Of a stretch of DNA of 5,113 bases, positions 1 to 4,621 are shown in pieces. The position numbers were made by a program, and so were the translations under genes. Position 1 is the stretch's first letter. Every line of letters starts with the position of its first letter. The DNA is from Solirubrobacterales bacterium (GTDB lineage: Bacteria; Actinomycetota; Thermoleophilia; Solirubrobacterales; Solirubrobacteraceae), in the NCBI GenBank assembly GCA_003244035.1, contig QHBV01000095.1:13655-18767 (forward strand), in the 5' to 3' direction. The notes under the pieces are model-generated. The model was not told the origin of the DNA. It was given only the letters and a program-made list of their open reading frames with translations, and did not search any database.

Positions 1-117
1 GCCAAGGCGCTCGTCGACGAGGCTCCCAAGGCGATCAAGGAGGGCGTCGACCGGCCCGAGGCGGACAAGCTCAAGGCCGACCTCGAGGAGGCCGGCGGCA
101 GCGTCGAGCTGAAGTAG
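1..117 (+). CDS. rplL: 50S ribosomal protein L7/L12, C-terminal end (partial)
   Basis: This is the last 38 codons of a gene that enters from the left edge, ending in TAG at 115-117. The translation begins AKALVDEAPKAIKEGV and ends EEAGGSVELK. This is the conserved C-terminal domain of L7/L12, where a VD.AP..IKEGV..EEA..lK..LEEAGA.VELK pattern is nearly invariant. L7/L12 forms the flexible stalk of the large ribosomal subunit and recruits translational GTPases such as EF-Tu, EF-G and IF2. The gene is normally the last ribosomal protein gene before rpoB. Here the next gene, a sigma factor, lies on the opposite strand and the two converge with only 15 bases between their stop codons. The identification is secure despite the short fragment. 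Confidence 0.95.
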   Translation, partial: AKALVDEAPKAIKEGVDRPEADKLKADLEEAGGSVELK

Positions 118-128
118 CGGCGGTGCCC

Positions 129-144
129 CGGCTCAGCTGAGCCG
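129..144. terminator. 16-bp perfect palindrome at the convergent gene ends
   Basis: The sequence CGGCTCAGCTGAGCCG is a perfect palindrome that can fold as a 6-bp stem with an AGCT loop on either strand. It starts 11 bases after the rplL stop and contains the sigma factor stop codon (TCA on the + strand at 133-135). The position suits a small bidirectional terminator for two converging transcripts. There is no T-tract on either side and the stem is short, so the terminator role is an inference. A dyad-binding site is an alternative. Confidence 0.3.
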
Positions 145-1248
145 AGGCGGCAGGCCGAAACGCCCGAACACGTCATCGACCTTGGAGGCATCGACGGGCT
201 CGTCCGGGTAGCGCTCGAATGCCTCGCGGTCGCGGGGCTCGGCGGAGCGGGCGATGAACGCGGTCACGTCGCTGAACTGGCTCCCGCGCAGGCTCAGCAC
301 GTTGAGCGCGAACGGGCGGTAGCTCTCATCCTCGGCGCTCCAGGCGTAGAAGCCGAGCGCCGGCTGACCGTTCGCGGTGGTGCGCTGCACCCGCCAGCGC
401 CAGGCACCCGACAGCGGCCAGCCCGCCGCCCACACCGCGATCGCCTCACGGCCCCGGTACCAGCTCGCCAGCGGCGGCATCGCGAACGTCGCATCCTGCG
501 CCAGCATTGCCGCAAACGCCTGCACGTCGCAGCGCTCCCACGCGTCCACGTAGCGGTCGACGAGATCGCGCACCGACTCGTCGCCGAGCGCACGCAGGGT
601 CGCCTGCTGGCTCTGGGCGGGAACGCGCTCGTCCACCGCGGCGCGCGCGCGCTGCAGGGCGCTGTTGACCGCGGGGACCGTCGTCTGCAGCGACTGCGCG
701 ACCTCCTTGGCGGAGAAGCCGAGCACCTCACGCAGGATCAGCACCGCGCGCTGGGTGGCGGGCAGGTGCTGTAGCGCCGCGATGAACGCGAGCTCGACAC
801 TCTCGCGGCGCTCGTAGGAGGCCTCCGGCGCGGCGAGCCCGTCCTGGACGCCGAGGATTTCGTCCGGGTAGGGCTCGATCCAGACCGATTCGACGAGCGG
901 CTCGCCCGGTCCGACATGGGGATCGGTGGCGGGGCCATAGTCGATCGGGAGCACCCGCTTGGGCCGCTTCGCGATCTGGTCCAGGCAGCTGTTCGTCGCG
1001 ATCGTGTAGAGCCAGGAGCGCAGCGAGCTGCGGCCCTCGAACCTCGCCACCCCGCGCCAGGCGCGAAGCAGCGCGTCCTGCAGCGCATCCTCGGCGTCGT
1101 GAACCGATCCCAGCATTCGATAGCAGTGGGCCTGCAGCTCGCCGCGGTGGGGCTCGACCAGATCTCCGAACGCGCTCTGCTCGCCGGCGCGCGCCCGCTC
1201 GAGCAGGCGCCGGTCCCGTGCCATCTCGCCTGTCGAAGCCGTCGCCAT
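133..1248 (-). CDS. ECF sigma factor with C-terminal SnoaL-like domain (SigG/SigX5 type)
   Basis: The 371-residue product directs RNA polymerase to a subset of promoters. Sigma region 2 lies at about residues 25-95 (HCYRMLGSVHDAEDALQDAL, then FEGRSSLRSWLYTIATN). Sigma region 4 lies at about 151-207 (HLPATQRAVLILREVLGFS, then a helix-turn-helix with TTVPAVNSALQRAR). A SnoaL/NTF2-like domain follows at about 225-335 (RYVDAWERCDVQAFAAML...DATFAMPP), and the protein ends RFGLPPRLS. This layout matches the family around mycobacterial SigG (TIGR02960, SigX5), in which the C-terminal domain is thought to modulate activity in place of a classical anti-sigma factor. The ATG at 1248 is preferred because a TATTCT hexamer lies 9 nt upstream. 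The ATG at 1224 (MARDRRLLERARAG) is an equally family-like start, and the frame stays open to 1323. The gene is divergent from the VOC gene. The promoters it controls cannot be read from the sequence. Confidence 0.93.
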   Translation of the reverse strand: MATASTGEMARDRRLLERARAGEQSAFGDLVEPHRGELQAHCYRMLGSVHDAEDALQDALLRAWRGVARFEGRSSLRSWLYTIATNSCLDQIAKRPKRVLPIDYGPATDPHVGPGEPLVESVWIEPYPDEILGVQDGLAAPEASYERRESVELAFIAALQHLPATQRAVLILREVLGFSAKEVAQSLQTTVPAVNSALQRARAAVDERVPAQSQQATLRALGDESVRDLVDRYVDAWERCDVQAFAAMLAQDATFAMPPLASWYRGREAIAVWAAGWPLSGAWRWRVQRTTANGQPALGFYAWSAEDESYRPFALNVLSLRGSQFSDVTAFIARSAEPRDREAFERYPDEPVDASKVDDVFGRFGLPPRLS

Positions 1249-1257
1249 CGCTCGGTC

Positions 1258-1263
1258 AGAATA
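1258..1263 (-). promoter_or_regulatory. -10-like TATTCT just upstream of the sigma factor gene
   Basis: Read on the minus strand, TATTCT is followed by 9 nt and then the ATG at 1248. Transcription starting about 7 nt after the hexamer would give a nearly leaderless mRNA, which would explain why no Shine-Dalgarno is seen. No convincing -35 is present at 16-18 nt spacing, so a non-housekeeping or autoregulated promoter is possible. The support is positional only. Confidence 0.3.
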
Positions 1264-1333
1264 GACCGGCCGGGCGGGCGAAACTGATCGCACCGATGAT
1301 TTCTGGCGCCTGCGCCGGTCCAATCAGCAGAAG

Positions 1334-1696
1334 ATGAGGCCCGCCGCTCGCAACCCTGTGGTCCACTTGGAGCTGCACACCGGCGATCTCGCGGCCGCTC
1401 GCGGCTTCTACGCCGAGCTCTGCGGCTGGCACCCGGAGCCGATCCTCACACCCAACGGGTGCTACCTGGCGCTCGAGCTCGGGGACGGCCTCGGCGGCGG
1501 CATCGTCGAATGCCCAACCCAGCGCTCGCTGTGGCTGCCCTACGTCGAGGTGGAGGACATCGACCATGCCACCCACCGTGCCTGCACCCTGGGCGCCTCG
1601 GTGCTGCTCGCGCCGCGGGAAGGTCCGGCGGGCTGGCGCAGCGTGGTGGGCACCCCCGCAGGCGGTGAAGTCGCGTTCTGGCAGCCCAAGCGGTGA
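1334..1696 (+). CDS. VOC (glyoxalase/bleomycin-resistance fold) family protein
   Basis: This is a 120-residue single-domain protein of the vicinal oxygen chelate superfamily. It opens with VVHLELHTGDLAAARGFYAE (residues 9-28), the classic first beta strand and helix of the fold. It continues through YLALELGDGLGGGIVE and the strand LWLPYVEVEDIDHAT, and ends GTPAGGEVAFWQPKR. H11 and E112 are plausible metal ligands, with E59 as another candidate. Such proteins may be lyases, dioxygenases or drug-binding resistance proteins, usually as dimers, and the substrate cannot be told here. The length is normal for a one-domain member. No strong Shine-Dalgarno is seen (AGAAG touches the ATG). The start fits because the fold begins only about 8 residues in. 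The gene is divergent from the sigma factor, with 85 bp between the proposed starts, so it may be a regulated partner. That link is an inference. Confidence 0.88.
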   Translation: MRPAARNPVVHLELHTGDLAAARGFYAELCGWHPEPILTPNGCYLALELGDGLGGGIVECPTQRSLWLPYVEVEDIDHATHRACTLGASVLLAPREGPAGWRSVVGTPAGGEVAFWQPKR

Positions 1697-1774
1697 CTTG
1701 GTCGGTGCTCCTGCTCCCGCCGGCGCAGCAGCAGCCTCGCGGTGGCGGTCAGCGTCAGCGCATCGAGACAACGC

Positions 1775-1812
1775 CCGGCGCGAGCAGCGGCCCGGCGGGG
1801 GCCTCGCGCCGG
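1775..1812 (+). terminator. GC-rich hairpin downstream of the VOC gene
   Basis: CCGGCGCGAG at 1775-1784 is the exact reverse complement of CTCGCGCCGG at 1803-1812, giving a 10-bp perfect stem. Within the loop a further 4-bp stem (1790-1793 with 1799-1802) extends the helix past a bulge. It lies about 80 nt after the VOC stop and before the promoter of the next gene, a sensible place for a terminator. No T-run follows, so the function is uncertain. Confidence 0.35.
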
Positions 1813-1847
1813 CATGCAGACACTCGATGTGGCCGCTCGGGCGGCAG

Positions 1848-1875
1848 TTGCCTCATCGTCCAGGAGGTGCATACT
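1848..1875 (+). promoter_or_regulatory. Promoter TTGCCT-16-CATACT for the HicB-like gene
   Basis: TTGCCT (1848-1853) is separated by 16 nt from CATACT (1870-1875), a good match to a housekeeping-type promoter and similar to the TTGCCC-17-TACACT found before rpoB. The predicted start point falls at or next to the ATG at 1884, so the transcript would be leaderless. An AGGAGG at 1862-1867 sits in the spacer. It is 16 nt from the ATG, which is too far to be an ideal ribosome binding site. Confidence 0.5.
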
Positions 1876-1883
1876 CGTTCGTG

Positions 1884-2228
1884 ATGAGCCGTCCAGCCCA
1901 ACTCAGCTTCATGCCGATGCCGCGTGTCCTCGTGCGCTATGACCCGGACGTGCAGCCTCCCGAGGCCACTGGTCCGTTCGAGTTCGGCACCTTCACAGCC
2001 TCACTCGCGGGCCACCCGGGTGTCCGCGGCGAGGGCAAAACAGAGCAGGCCGCGCTCGGCGAACTCGCAACACAACTGCGCGACCATACCCACCGCCACG
2101 GCGCCAAAGGGCGACTGACCGTGCTAGACCAAGCGCTCACGGCAGCCGCTCGCCTCAGTGAAGGAGACCTGATCACGTATCTCGAGAACCGAGCCGAAGA
2201 GCCGGTTCTCTCTCGAACCAGCAGCTAG
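1884..2228 (+). CDS. Small hypothetical protein with weak HicB-antitoxin-like stretch
   Basis: This is a 114-residue protein that I do not recognise with confidence. Residues 35-66 (GTFTASLAGHPGVRGEGKTE followed by QAALGELATQL) recall the HicB antitoxin pattern, in which a partial RNase H-like strand ending in a glycine turn is followed by a GxT.eeAl..l helix. The following ~35 residues are hydrophilic, and TYLENRAEEP is near the C-terminus. No membrane segment or signal peptide is visible. No HicA-like toxin (a ~60-residue double-stranded RNA binding protein) lies on either side, so if the relationship is real this is an orphan. The ATG at 1884 is chosen because a CATACT hexamer lies exactly 8 nt upstream. 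GTG at 1881 is in frame, and the same frame stays open back to 1566, but that part overlaps the VOC gene. A role as an antitoxin or regulator is an inference. Confidence 0.6.
   Translation: MSRPAQLSFMPMPRVLVRYDPDVQPPEATGPFEFGTFTASLAGHPGVRGEGKTEQAALGELATQLRDHTHRHGAKGRLTVLDQALTAAARLSEGDLITYLENRAEEPVLSRTSS
2184..2210 (+). repeat. Inverted repeat in the last codons of the HicB-like gene
   Basis: GAGAACCG at 2184-2191 pairs perfectly with CGGTTCTC at 2203-2210, leaving an 11-nt loop. It sits 16-42 nt before the end of the stop codon at 2226-2228. It could act as a terminator or an mRNA-stabilising 3' hairpin, but there is no T-run and it may be chance within coding sequence. Confidence 0.3.
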
Positions 2229-2346
2229 CGTGGAAGGACACGCGGATGCGGCACGCCCCAGGCAGCCCTCCGCGCTCGACGAGTCGCGCCGAGCCAGCCG
2301 CTTTGCCGCTCAAGCAGCCGCGAGCGGTCTGGCCATCTCGTGGCGC

Positions 2347-2352
2347 TACCGT
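2347..2352 (+). promoter_or_regulatory. -10-like TACCGT before the antitoxin-like gene
   Basis: TACCGT is followed by 8 nt and then the ATG at 2361, the same geometry as at three other genes in the window. No -35 at the right distance is evident: a TTGCCG at 2303-2308 is too far away. It supports 2361 rather than the upstream GTG at 2340 as the start. The remaining intergenic stretch 2229-2346 shows only a small 6-bp inverted repeat (CCGCTC/GAGCGG) near 2306-2327. Confidence 0.28.
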
Positions 2353-2360
2353 TCCGGGTG

Positions 2361-2795
2361 ATGACCGCCAAGGAAAAGCTGCGCGAGCGCGTGGAGGCGC
2401 TGTCTGAGCGGGAGGCCACCGAGGCCTTGCGGCTACTTGATCAGCGCTCTGACCCGCTGAGCGACCGACTGGACCACGCGCCGGTCGAGGACGAGGAGAT
2501 CTCCTCAGAGGAGGAGGCCGCCGTCCAGGAGGCCCGCGACGAGCTGGCGGCCAGTGGTGCGCTGATCCCTCACGAGGAGATCAAGCGCGAGCGTCCGGTC
2601 GCTAATGCGCGTGCGGGTTGGCTACCTGGACCCCGATGTCGCCGCCAGCGTCGGGCAGTTCGCAACCCCGACGTCCGGCCGTATCCGCGTCAGCGGGCGC
2701 GAGGTGCTGGCCTCGACTACACAACCGGGAACGAGCAGCGTGGCGTAGCTGCTCGGCTGAGAAGCCGAGCCCGATGTGGGGCAGGACGTAGGTGA
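2361..2795 (+). CDS. Antitoxin-like small protein with a degenerate read-through tail
   Basis: The first ~78 residues form a coherent small acidic protein. It has a helix (MTAKEKLRERVEALSEREAT), a DPLSDRLDHAPVEDEEISSE linker, then EEEAAVQEARDELAASG and HEEIKRE. This arrangement resembles short antitoxins of RelBE/ParDE-type pairs in high-GC actinobacteria, where an N-terminal dimerising helix precedes an E-rich toxin-binding part and the protein ends near an EEIKRE motif. After about residue 78 the frame runs on to 2795 through Arg-rich sequence without family character that overlaps ABC relic DNA on the other strand. A TAA at 2603-2605 in the adjacent frame, overlapping an ATG as TAATG, is where the original gene probably stopped. 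A one-base indel near 2590-2602 would explain the run-on. Binding of DNA or a toxin is an inference. GTG at 2340 and 2358 are alternative starts. Confidence 0.55.
   Translation: MTAKEKLRERVEALSEREATEALRLLDQRSDPLSDRLDHAPVEDEEISSEEEAAVQEARDELAASGALIPHEEIKRERPVANARAGWLPGPRCRRQRRAVRNPDVRPYPRQRARGAGLDYTTGNEQRGVAARLRSRARCGAGRR
2605..2748 (+). pseudogene. Possible truncated toxin remnant after the antitoxin-like gene
   Basis: This 47-codon ORF starts at the ATG of a TAATG overlap and ends in TAG at 2746-2748. It begins MRVRVGYLDPDVAASVGQFA. The LDPDVA..V..FA stretch resembles the first helix of RelE/ParE-type mRNA interferases (a LDP.VA..I pattern), which normally follow this kind of antitoxin. The catalytic core and C-terminal strands of that family (about 85-95 residues) are absent, and from about 2715 the DNA is shared with the permease relic on the minus strand. 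The best reading is a toxin gene cut short by the junction. It may also be a chance ORF, since the similarity is only a few residues. Confidence 0.25.
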
Positions 2796-2913
2796 ACGTG
2801 AAGACCAGCAGCAGGGGCTGCAGGACGATCTGAGCCGCGAACTGGCCGAGCGAGCGCCGGAGTACGCGCAGGTCAGGGTTCAGCAGCCCGAGGAATGCGG
2901 ATGCCTCAGTCAC
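2715..2913 (-). pseudogene. ABC-2 type permease, N-terminal fragment (relic)
   Basis: The minus strand encodes VTEASAFLGLLNPDLRVLRR followed by SLGQFAAQIVLQPLLLVFTF and TYVLPHIGLGF. This is the cytoplasmic lead-in and first transmembrane segment of a DrrB/NodJ-like ABC-2 exporter permease. It probably started at GTG 2913, overlapping the ATPase stop TGA (2908-2906). After AEQ (ending at 2749) the frame is lost, but the adjacent frame continues with SYATLLVPG (2750-2724), the next conserved permease motif. A frameshift is therefore present before homology ends near 2715. A full permease is about 250 residues with six membrane segments. Only about 65 residues remain, so it cannot function. It forms one decayed unit with the ATPase relic upstream. 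Confidence 0.75.
2751..2770. repeat. Perfect 8-bp stem with GAGA loop
   Basis: GCTCGGCT (2751-2758), GAGA, AGCCGAGC (2763-2770) form a perfect hairpin directly after the TAG stop (2746-2748) of the short ORF that begins at 2605. It could end transcription of the antitoxin-like unit on the + strand. On the minus strand the same DNA encodes part of the permease relic, so selection for a hairpin is not proven, and no T-run follows. Confidence 0.3.
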
Positions 2914-3460
2914 GAAGCTGTCTCCCGGTGGGGTTGTGAACACGGTCGCGAGGCCGACCGGCTCGACGGAGACGCCGGTCGTGGCGCACGGCCGATTGCA
3001 CGACCGTGGCGACGGCGTGCTCGCCGCCGTTGGCAAGCACCCGCAGCTGTCCGTCGTCCTCGGTGCTGGCCGACGTCACCTCGGGCAGGTTTGAGAGCTT
3101 GGCGCGCAAGTCGGCCGCGTCAGCCCTGAGCCTCAGGGCGATCACGTTCTCCGCGCCGAGCCCGGCCTTCAGGCAAGCCGGCGAGCCCTCCGCGATGATC
3201 CGGCCATGGTCGATCACGGCCACGCTGTCGCAGACGCGGTCGGCCTCCTCCATGTCATGCGTGGTCAACAGGCTCGCGACGTCCTGATCGCGCGCAACTC
3301 GCGAATCAGCGCCCACAGCAGCTGGCAGTGCAGGTACAGGTTCTCCCAGACCGTGATCGACCGGTCCAGCGTGTTGTGCTGCGGTAGGCACCCTCGCGAG
3401 CGGGAGCTGACCCCGCCGCATGCCACCGCCTGCGAGCTGCACCAGGCTGCGGATCTACCA
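2906..3460 (-). pseudogene. DrrA-like ABC exporter ATPase, decayed
   Basis: Recognisable ATPase blocks occur in order on the minus strand but in different frames. The Q-loop region GCLPQHNTLDRSITVWENLY starts near 3393. It is followed at once by LLWALIRELRA (about 3321-3289), then after a one-base frame change RDQDVASLLTTHDMEEADRV carries the H-switch His near 3259. Next comes the post-H-loop block VAVIDHGRIIAEGSP and a C-terminal domain ending PTGRQLRD at the TGA at 2908-2906. Joining the Q-loop directly to LWALIREL means that roughly 80 residues holding the LSGG signature and Walker B are gone. Walker A is also absent, since the relic begins 30-40 bases after the hepT stop. A middle segment (GVSVEPVGLATVF) reads only in another frame, so two compensating shifts lie near 2985 and 2930. 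The product could not hydrolyse ATP. The parent was probably a daunorubicin-resistance-type or lipid exporter ATPase. Confidence 0.82.
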
Positions 3461-3493
3461 ATTCTGACGACGCTGAACGGATGGCGGCCGTCC

Positions 3494-3925
3494 TCACCCC
3501 TCATCCGGACCGCCGGCGTCCAGCAGTCGCGCGATCGCCTGGGCATACGAGCTCAGGTCCTCGAGCCCTTGTGGTAGCGACTCGTGGACGATGCGATCGT
3601 CGACCTCCTCGTAGATGTGCACGAGGCGGTTGCGCATCCCCGCGAGCTCCCGCATGCGCTCGGCGAGCTCGCCGTCCAGCGCCGCGTGCTGCTCGAGCAC
3701 GGTGAAGGCATCGCGGAAGTCCGCCGGCGCCCGCCAGCCCGAGGACGCGATCACGTGGTTGGCGATGTCGATGCACGCCTGCGCGGAGGCCTGCACGAGA
3801 TACCGTCCCGCGAACGCCGCATCGCCCTCGTAGTCCGCCGATGGGAGATCGCGTAGGGGCGCCAGCCGGTCGCGGTAGGCCGAGAGCGCCTCCAGCAGCC
3901 GGCGCACGCGGCCTGGATCGACCAT
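3494..3925 (-). CDS. hepT: HepT-like HEPN ribonuclease toxin
   Basis: The 143-residue protein belongs to the HEPN/DUF86 family. The diagnostic RX4HXY catalytic motif is present and intact at residues 98-105 (RNRLVHIY: R98, H103, Y105). The upstream helices (YLVQASAQACIDIANHVIAS at 42-61, then FRDAFTVLEQHAALD) match the HepT fold, in which a dimer forms the RNase site. In characterised systems HepT cleaves tRNA or other RNA and is silenced when its partner MntA adds AMP to the motif tyrosine, here Y105. ATG at 3925 overlaps the mntA stop as TGATG, which implies translational coupling. GTG at 3928 is an alternative start giving a GTGA overlap. Length and motif suggest an active toxin. The ABC relic begins just beyond its stop codon. 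Confidence 0.92.
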   Translation of the reverse strand: MVDPGRVRRLLEALSAYRDRLAPLRDLPSADYEGDAAFAGRYLVQASAQACIDIANHVIASSGWRAPADFRDAFTVLEQHAALDGELAERMRELAGMRNRLVHIYEEVDDRIVHESLPQGLEDLSSYAQAIARLLDAGGPDEG

Positions 3926-4329
3926 CACAGTCCGTGTCGCGCGACCTGCGCGAGGTAGGCGCGCTCGAGCGCCTTGAGCGTGGGGAGAAAGTCCAGGTAC
4001 TCCGAACGGGTGCGCACCTCGAACGCGACTCGGGCCGGCTCGTCGGCGGAGAACAGCAGGCGGCCGGTCTGCACGATGTGACCGCGGAGCTCGAGCGTCG
4101 CGCGGTCGAGCAGGACCAGATCGAGGTCCGGAACCGCGAGCGCGCGGGCAAGCCCTTGCGCCAGCCGAGCTTGCGCGCGCAGCCCAAGCTCCCGGGTGGG
4201 CATCACCGCGATGTCGGCATCACTGTCCGCCCGCGCCTGCCCCGACGCTCGTGAGCCGAACAGGTAAGCGAACCGGGCCCCGGCCGCAGCCAGGACCTGC
4301 TCGAGCGAGGCGTCGGCCCGGGTGCTCAT
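3925..4329 (-). CDS. mntA: MntA-like nucleotidyltransferase antitoxin
   Basis: The 134-residue protein has the minimal nucleotidyltransferase signature GSX10DXD at residues 25-39 (LFGSRASGQARADSDADIAV: G25, S26, D37, D39). A third acidic residue, D70, sits in the strand DLDLVLLD. These are the metal- and nucleotide-binding residues of MNT-type adenylyltransferases. With the following hepT gene it forms a type VII MntA-HepT toxin-antitoxin pair, in which MntA AMPylates the HepT tyrosine. The C-terminal helix (RTRSEYLDFLPTLKALERAY) is also usual. ATG at 4329 is chosen because the family fold starts about 8 residues in and a TAGACT hexamer lies 8 nt upstream. The open frame continues to 4536, but that extension is low-complexity Arg/Gly/Pro and runs through the hairpin and the rpoB promoter. 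No good Shine-Dalgarno is visible. Confidence 0.92.
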   Translation of the reverse strand: MSTRADASLEQVLAAAGARFAYLFGSRASGQARADSDADIAVMPTRELGLRAQARLAQGLARALAVPDLDLVLLDRATLELRGHIVQTGRLLFSADEPARVAFEVRTRSEYLDFLPTLKALERAYLAQVARHGL

Positions 4330-4337
4330 CCGCCGCG

Positions 4338-4343
4338 AGTCTA
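4338..4343 (-). promoter_or_regulatory. -10-like TAGACT before mntA
   Basis: Read on the minus strand, TAGACT is followed by 8 nt and then the mntA ATG, again a leaderless geometry. A standard -35 would fall within the hairpin at 4352-4388. The nearest match, GTGCCG at 4368-4363, has a 19-nt spacer and lies partly in the hairpin loop. The assignment rests on position and on the matching arrangement at other genes in the window. Confidence 0.3.
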
Positions 4344-4351
4344 TGACTGGT

Positions 4352-4388
4352 GGCGGCGCGCGCGGCACCGCCCGCCGCGCGCGCCGCC
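4352..4388. repeat. 14-bp perfect inverted repeat (hairpin) upstream of mntA
   Basis: GGCGGCGCGCGCGG (4352-4365) is exactly complementary to CCGCGCGCGCCGCC (4375-4388), with a 9-nt loop at 4366-4374. It is the longest perfect stem I found in the window. It sits 23-59 nt before the mntA ATG and 12 nt before the rpoB -35. It could be a regulator binding site for autoregulation of the toxin-antitoxin operon, or a terminator/insulator between the divergent units. Low sequence complexity (GC repeats) makes some self-complementarity likely by chance. Confidence 0.45.
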
Positions 4389-4399
4389 GGTGCCCACAC

Positions 4400-4428
4400 T
4401 TGCCCCTGCGCCCGTTTCCCCCTACACT
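4400..4428 (+). promoter_or_regulatory. Housekeeping-type promoter TTGCCC-17-TACACT for rpoB
   Basis: TTGCCC (4400-4405) and TACACT (4423-4428) are separated by exactly 17 nt, close to the consensus for the primary sigma factor. The predicted start point is near 4435, giving a leader of about 200 nt. Because the genes between rplL and rpoB are mostly on the other strand, rpoB needs a promoter of its own, which fits this site. Confidence 0.6.
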
Positions 4429-4546
4429 CCGCCGCGTCAGCCGATAGTCGTAGCCGCCCGATCGACCGGCACCGCGCCACATACGCGGTCGCCGAGGGCG
4501 GGGTCCGTGAGCGCTGGACGGTCCTGCACAGGGCACCGCTGTCGTG

Positions 4547-4555
4547 TGCTATCTT
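4547..4555 (+). promoter_or_regulatory. Possible second rpoB promoter (extended -10 TGCTATCTT)
   Basis: TGC immediately followed by TATCTT gives an extended -10 element 80 nt before the rpoB start. No -35 match is seen at 16-18 nt. This could be a second start point for rpoB or chance. The support is weaker than for the TTGCCC/TACACT pair. Confidence 0.3.
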
Positions 4556-4621
4556 TGCTGGTCGCGCTTGATGGGAGTCCTGGCTTCCGCGGAGCGCGTT
4601 CTTGCTCCCTCTCGACCGCCC

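Noticed and set aside
294..1088. Arg/Ser-rich minus-strand ORFs within the sigma gene
   Set aside because: They are alternate-frame shadows of the sigma factor with no domain signal.
1249..1323. N-terminal extension of the sigma factor to a start at 1323
   Set aside because: The extra residues (MDRRRRQKSSVRSVSPARP...) are low complexity, have no counterpart in the sigma family, and would consume nearly all of the intergenic region shared with the VOC gene.
1566..1880. Upstream extension of the HicB-like frame to 1566
   Set aside because: It overlaps the well-supported VOC gene in another frame, is Arg/Ala/Pro-rich without family character, and a promoter-like site lies directly before 1884.
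2776..3129. Plus-strand ORF across the ABC relic
   Set aside because: It is antisense to clear ATPase and permease homology and its protein has no coherent features, so it is a GC-rich shadow frame.
3841..4254. Plus-strand ORF opposite mntA and the hepT start
   Set aside because: It is fully antisense to genes with complete catalytic motifs, and its composition is that of a shadow frame.
4330..4536. Extension of mntA to a start at 4536
   Set aside because: The added 69 residues are Arg/Gly/Pro-rich, cross the perfect hairpin and the opposing rpoB promoter, and are not part of the nucleotidyltransferase fold.
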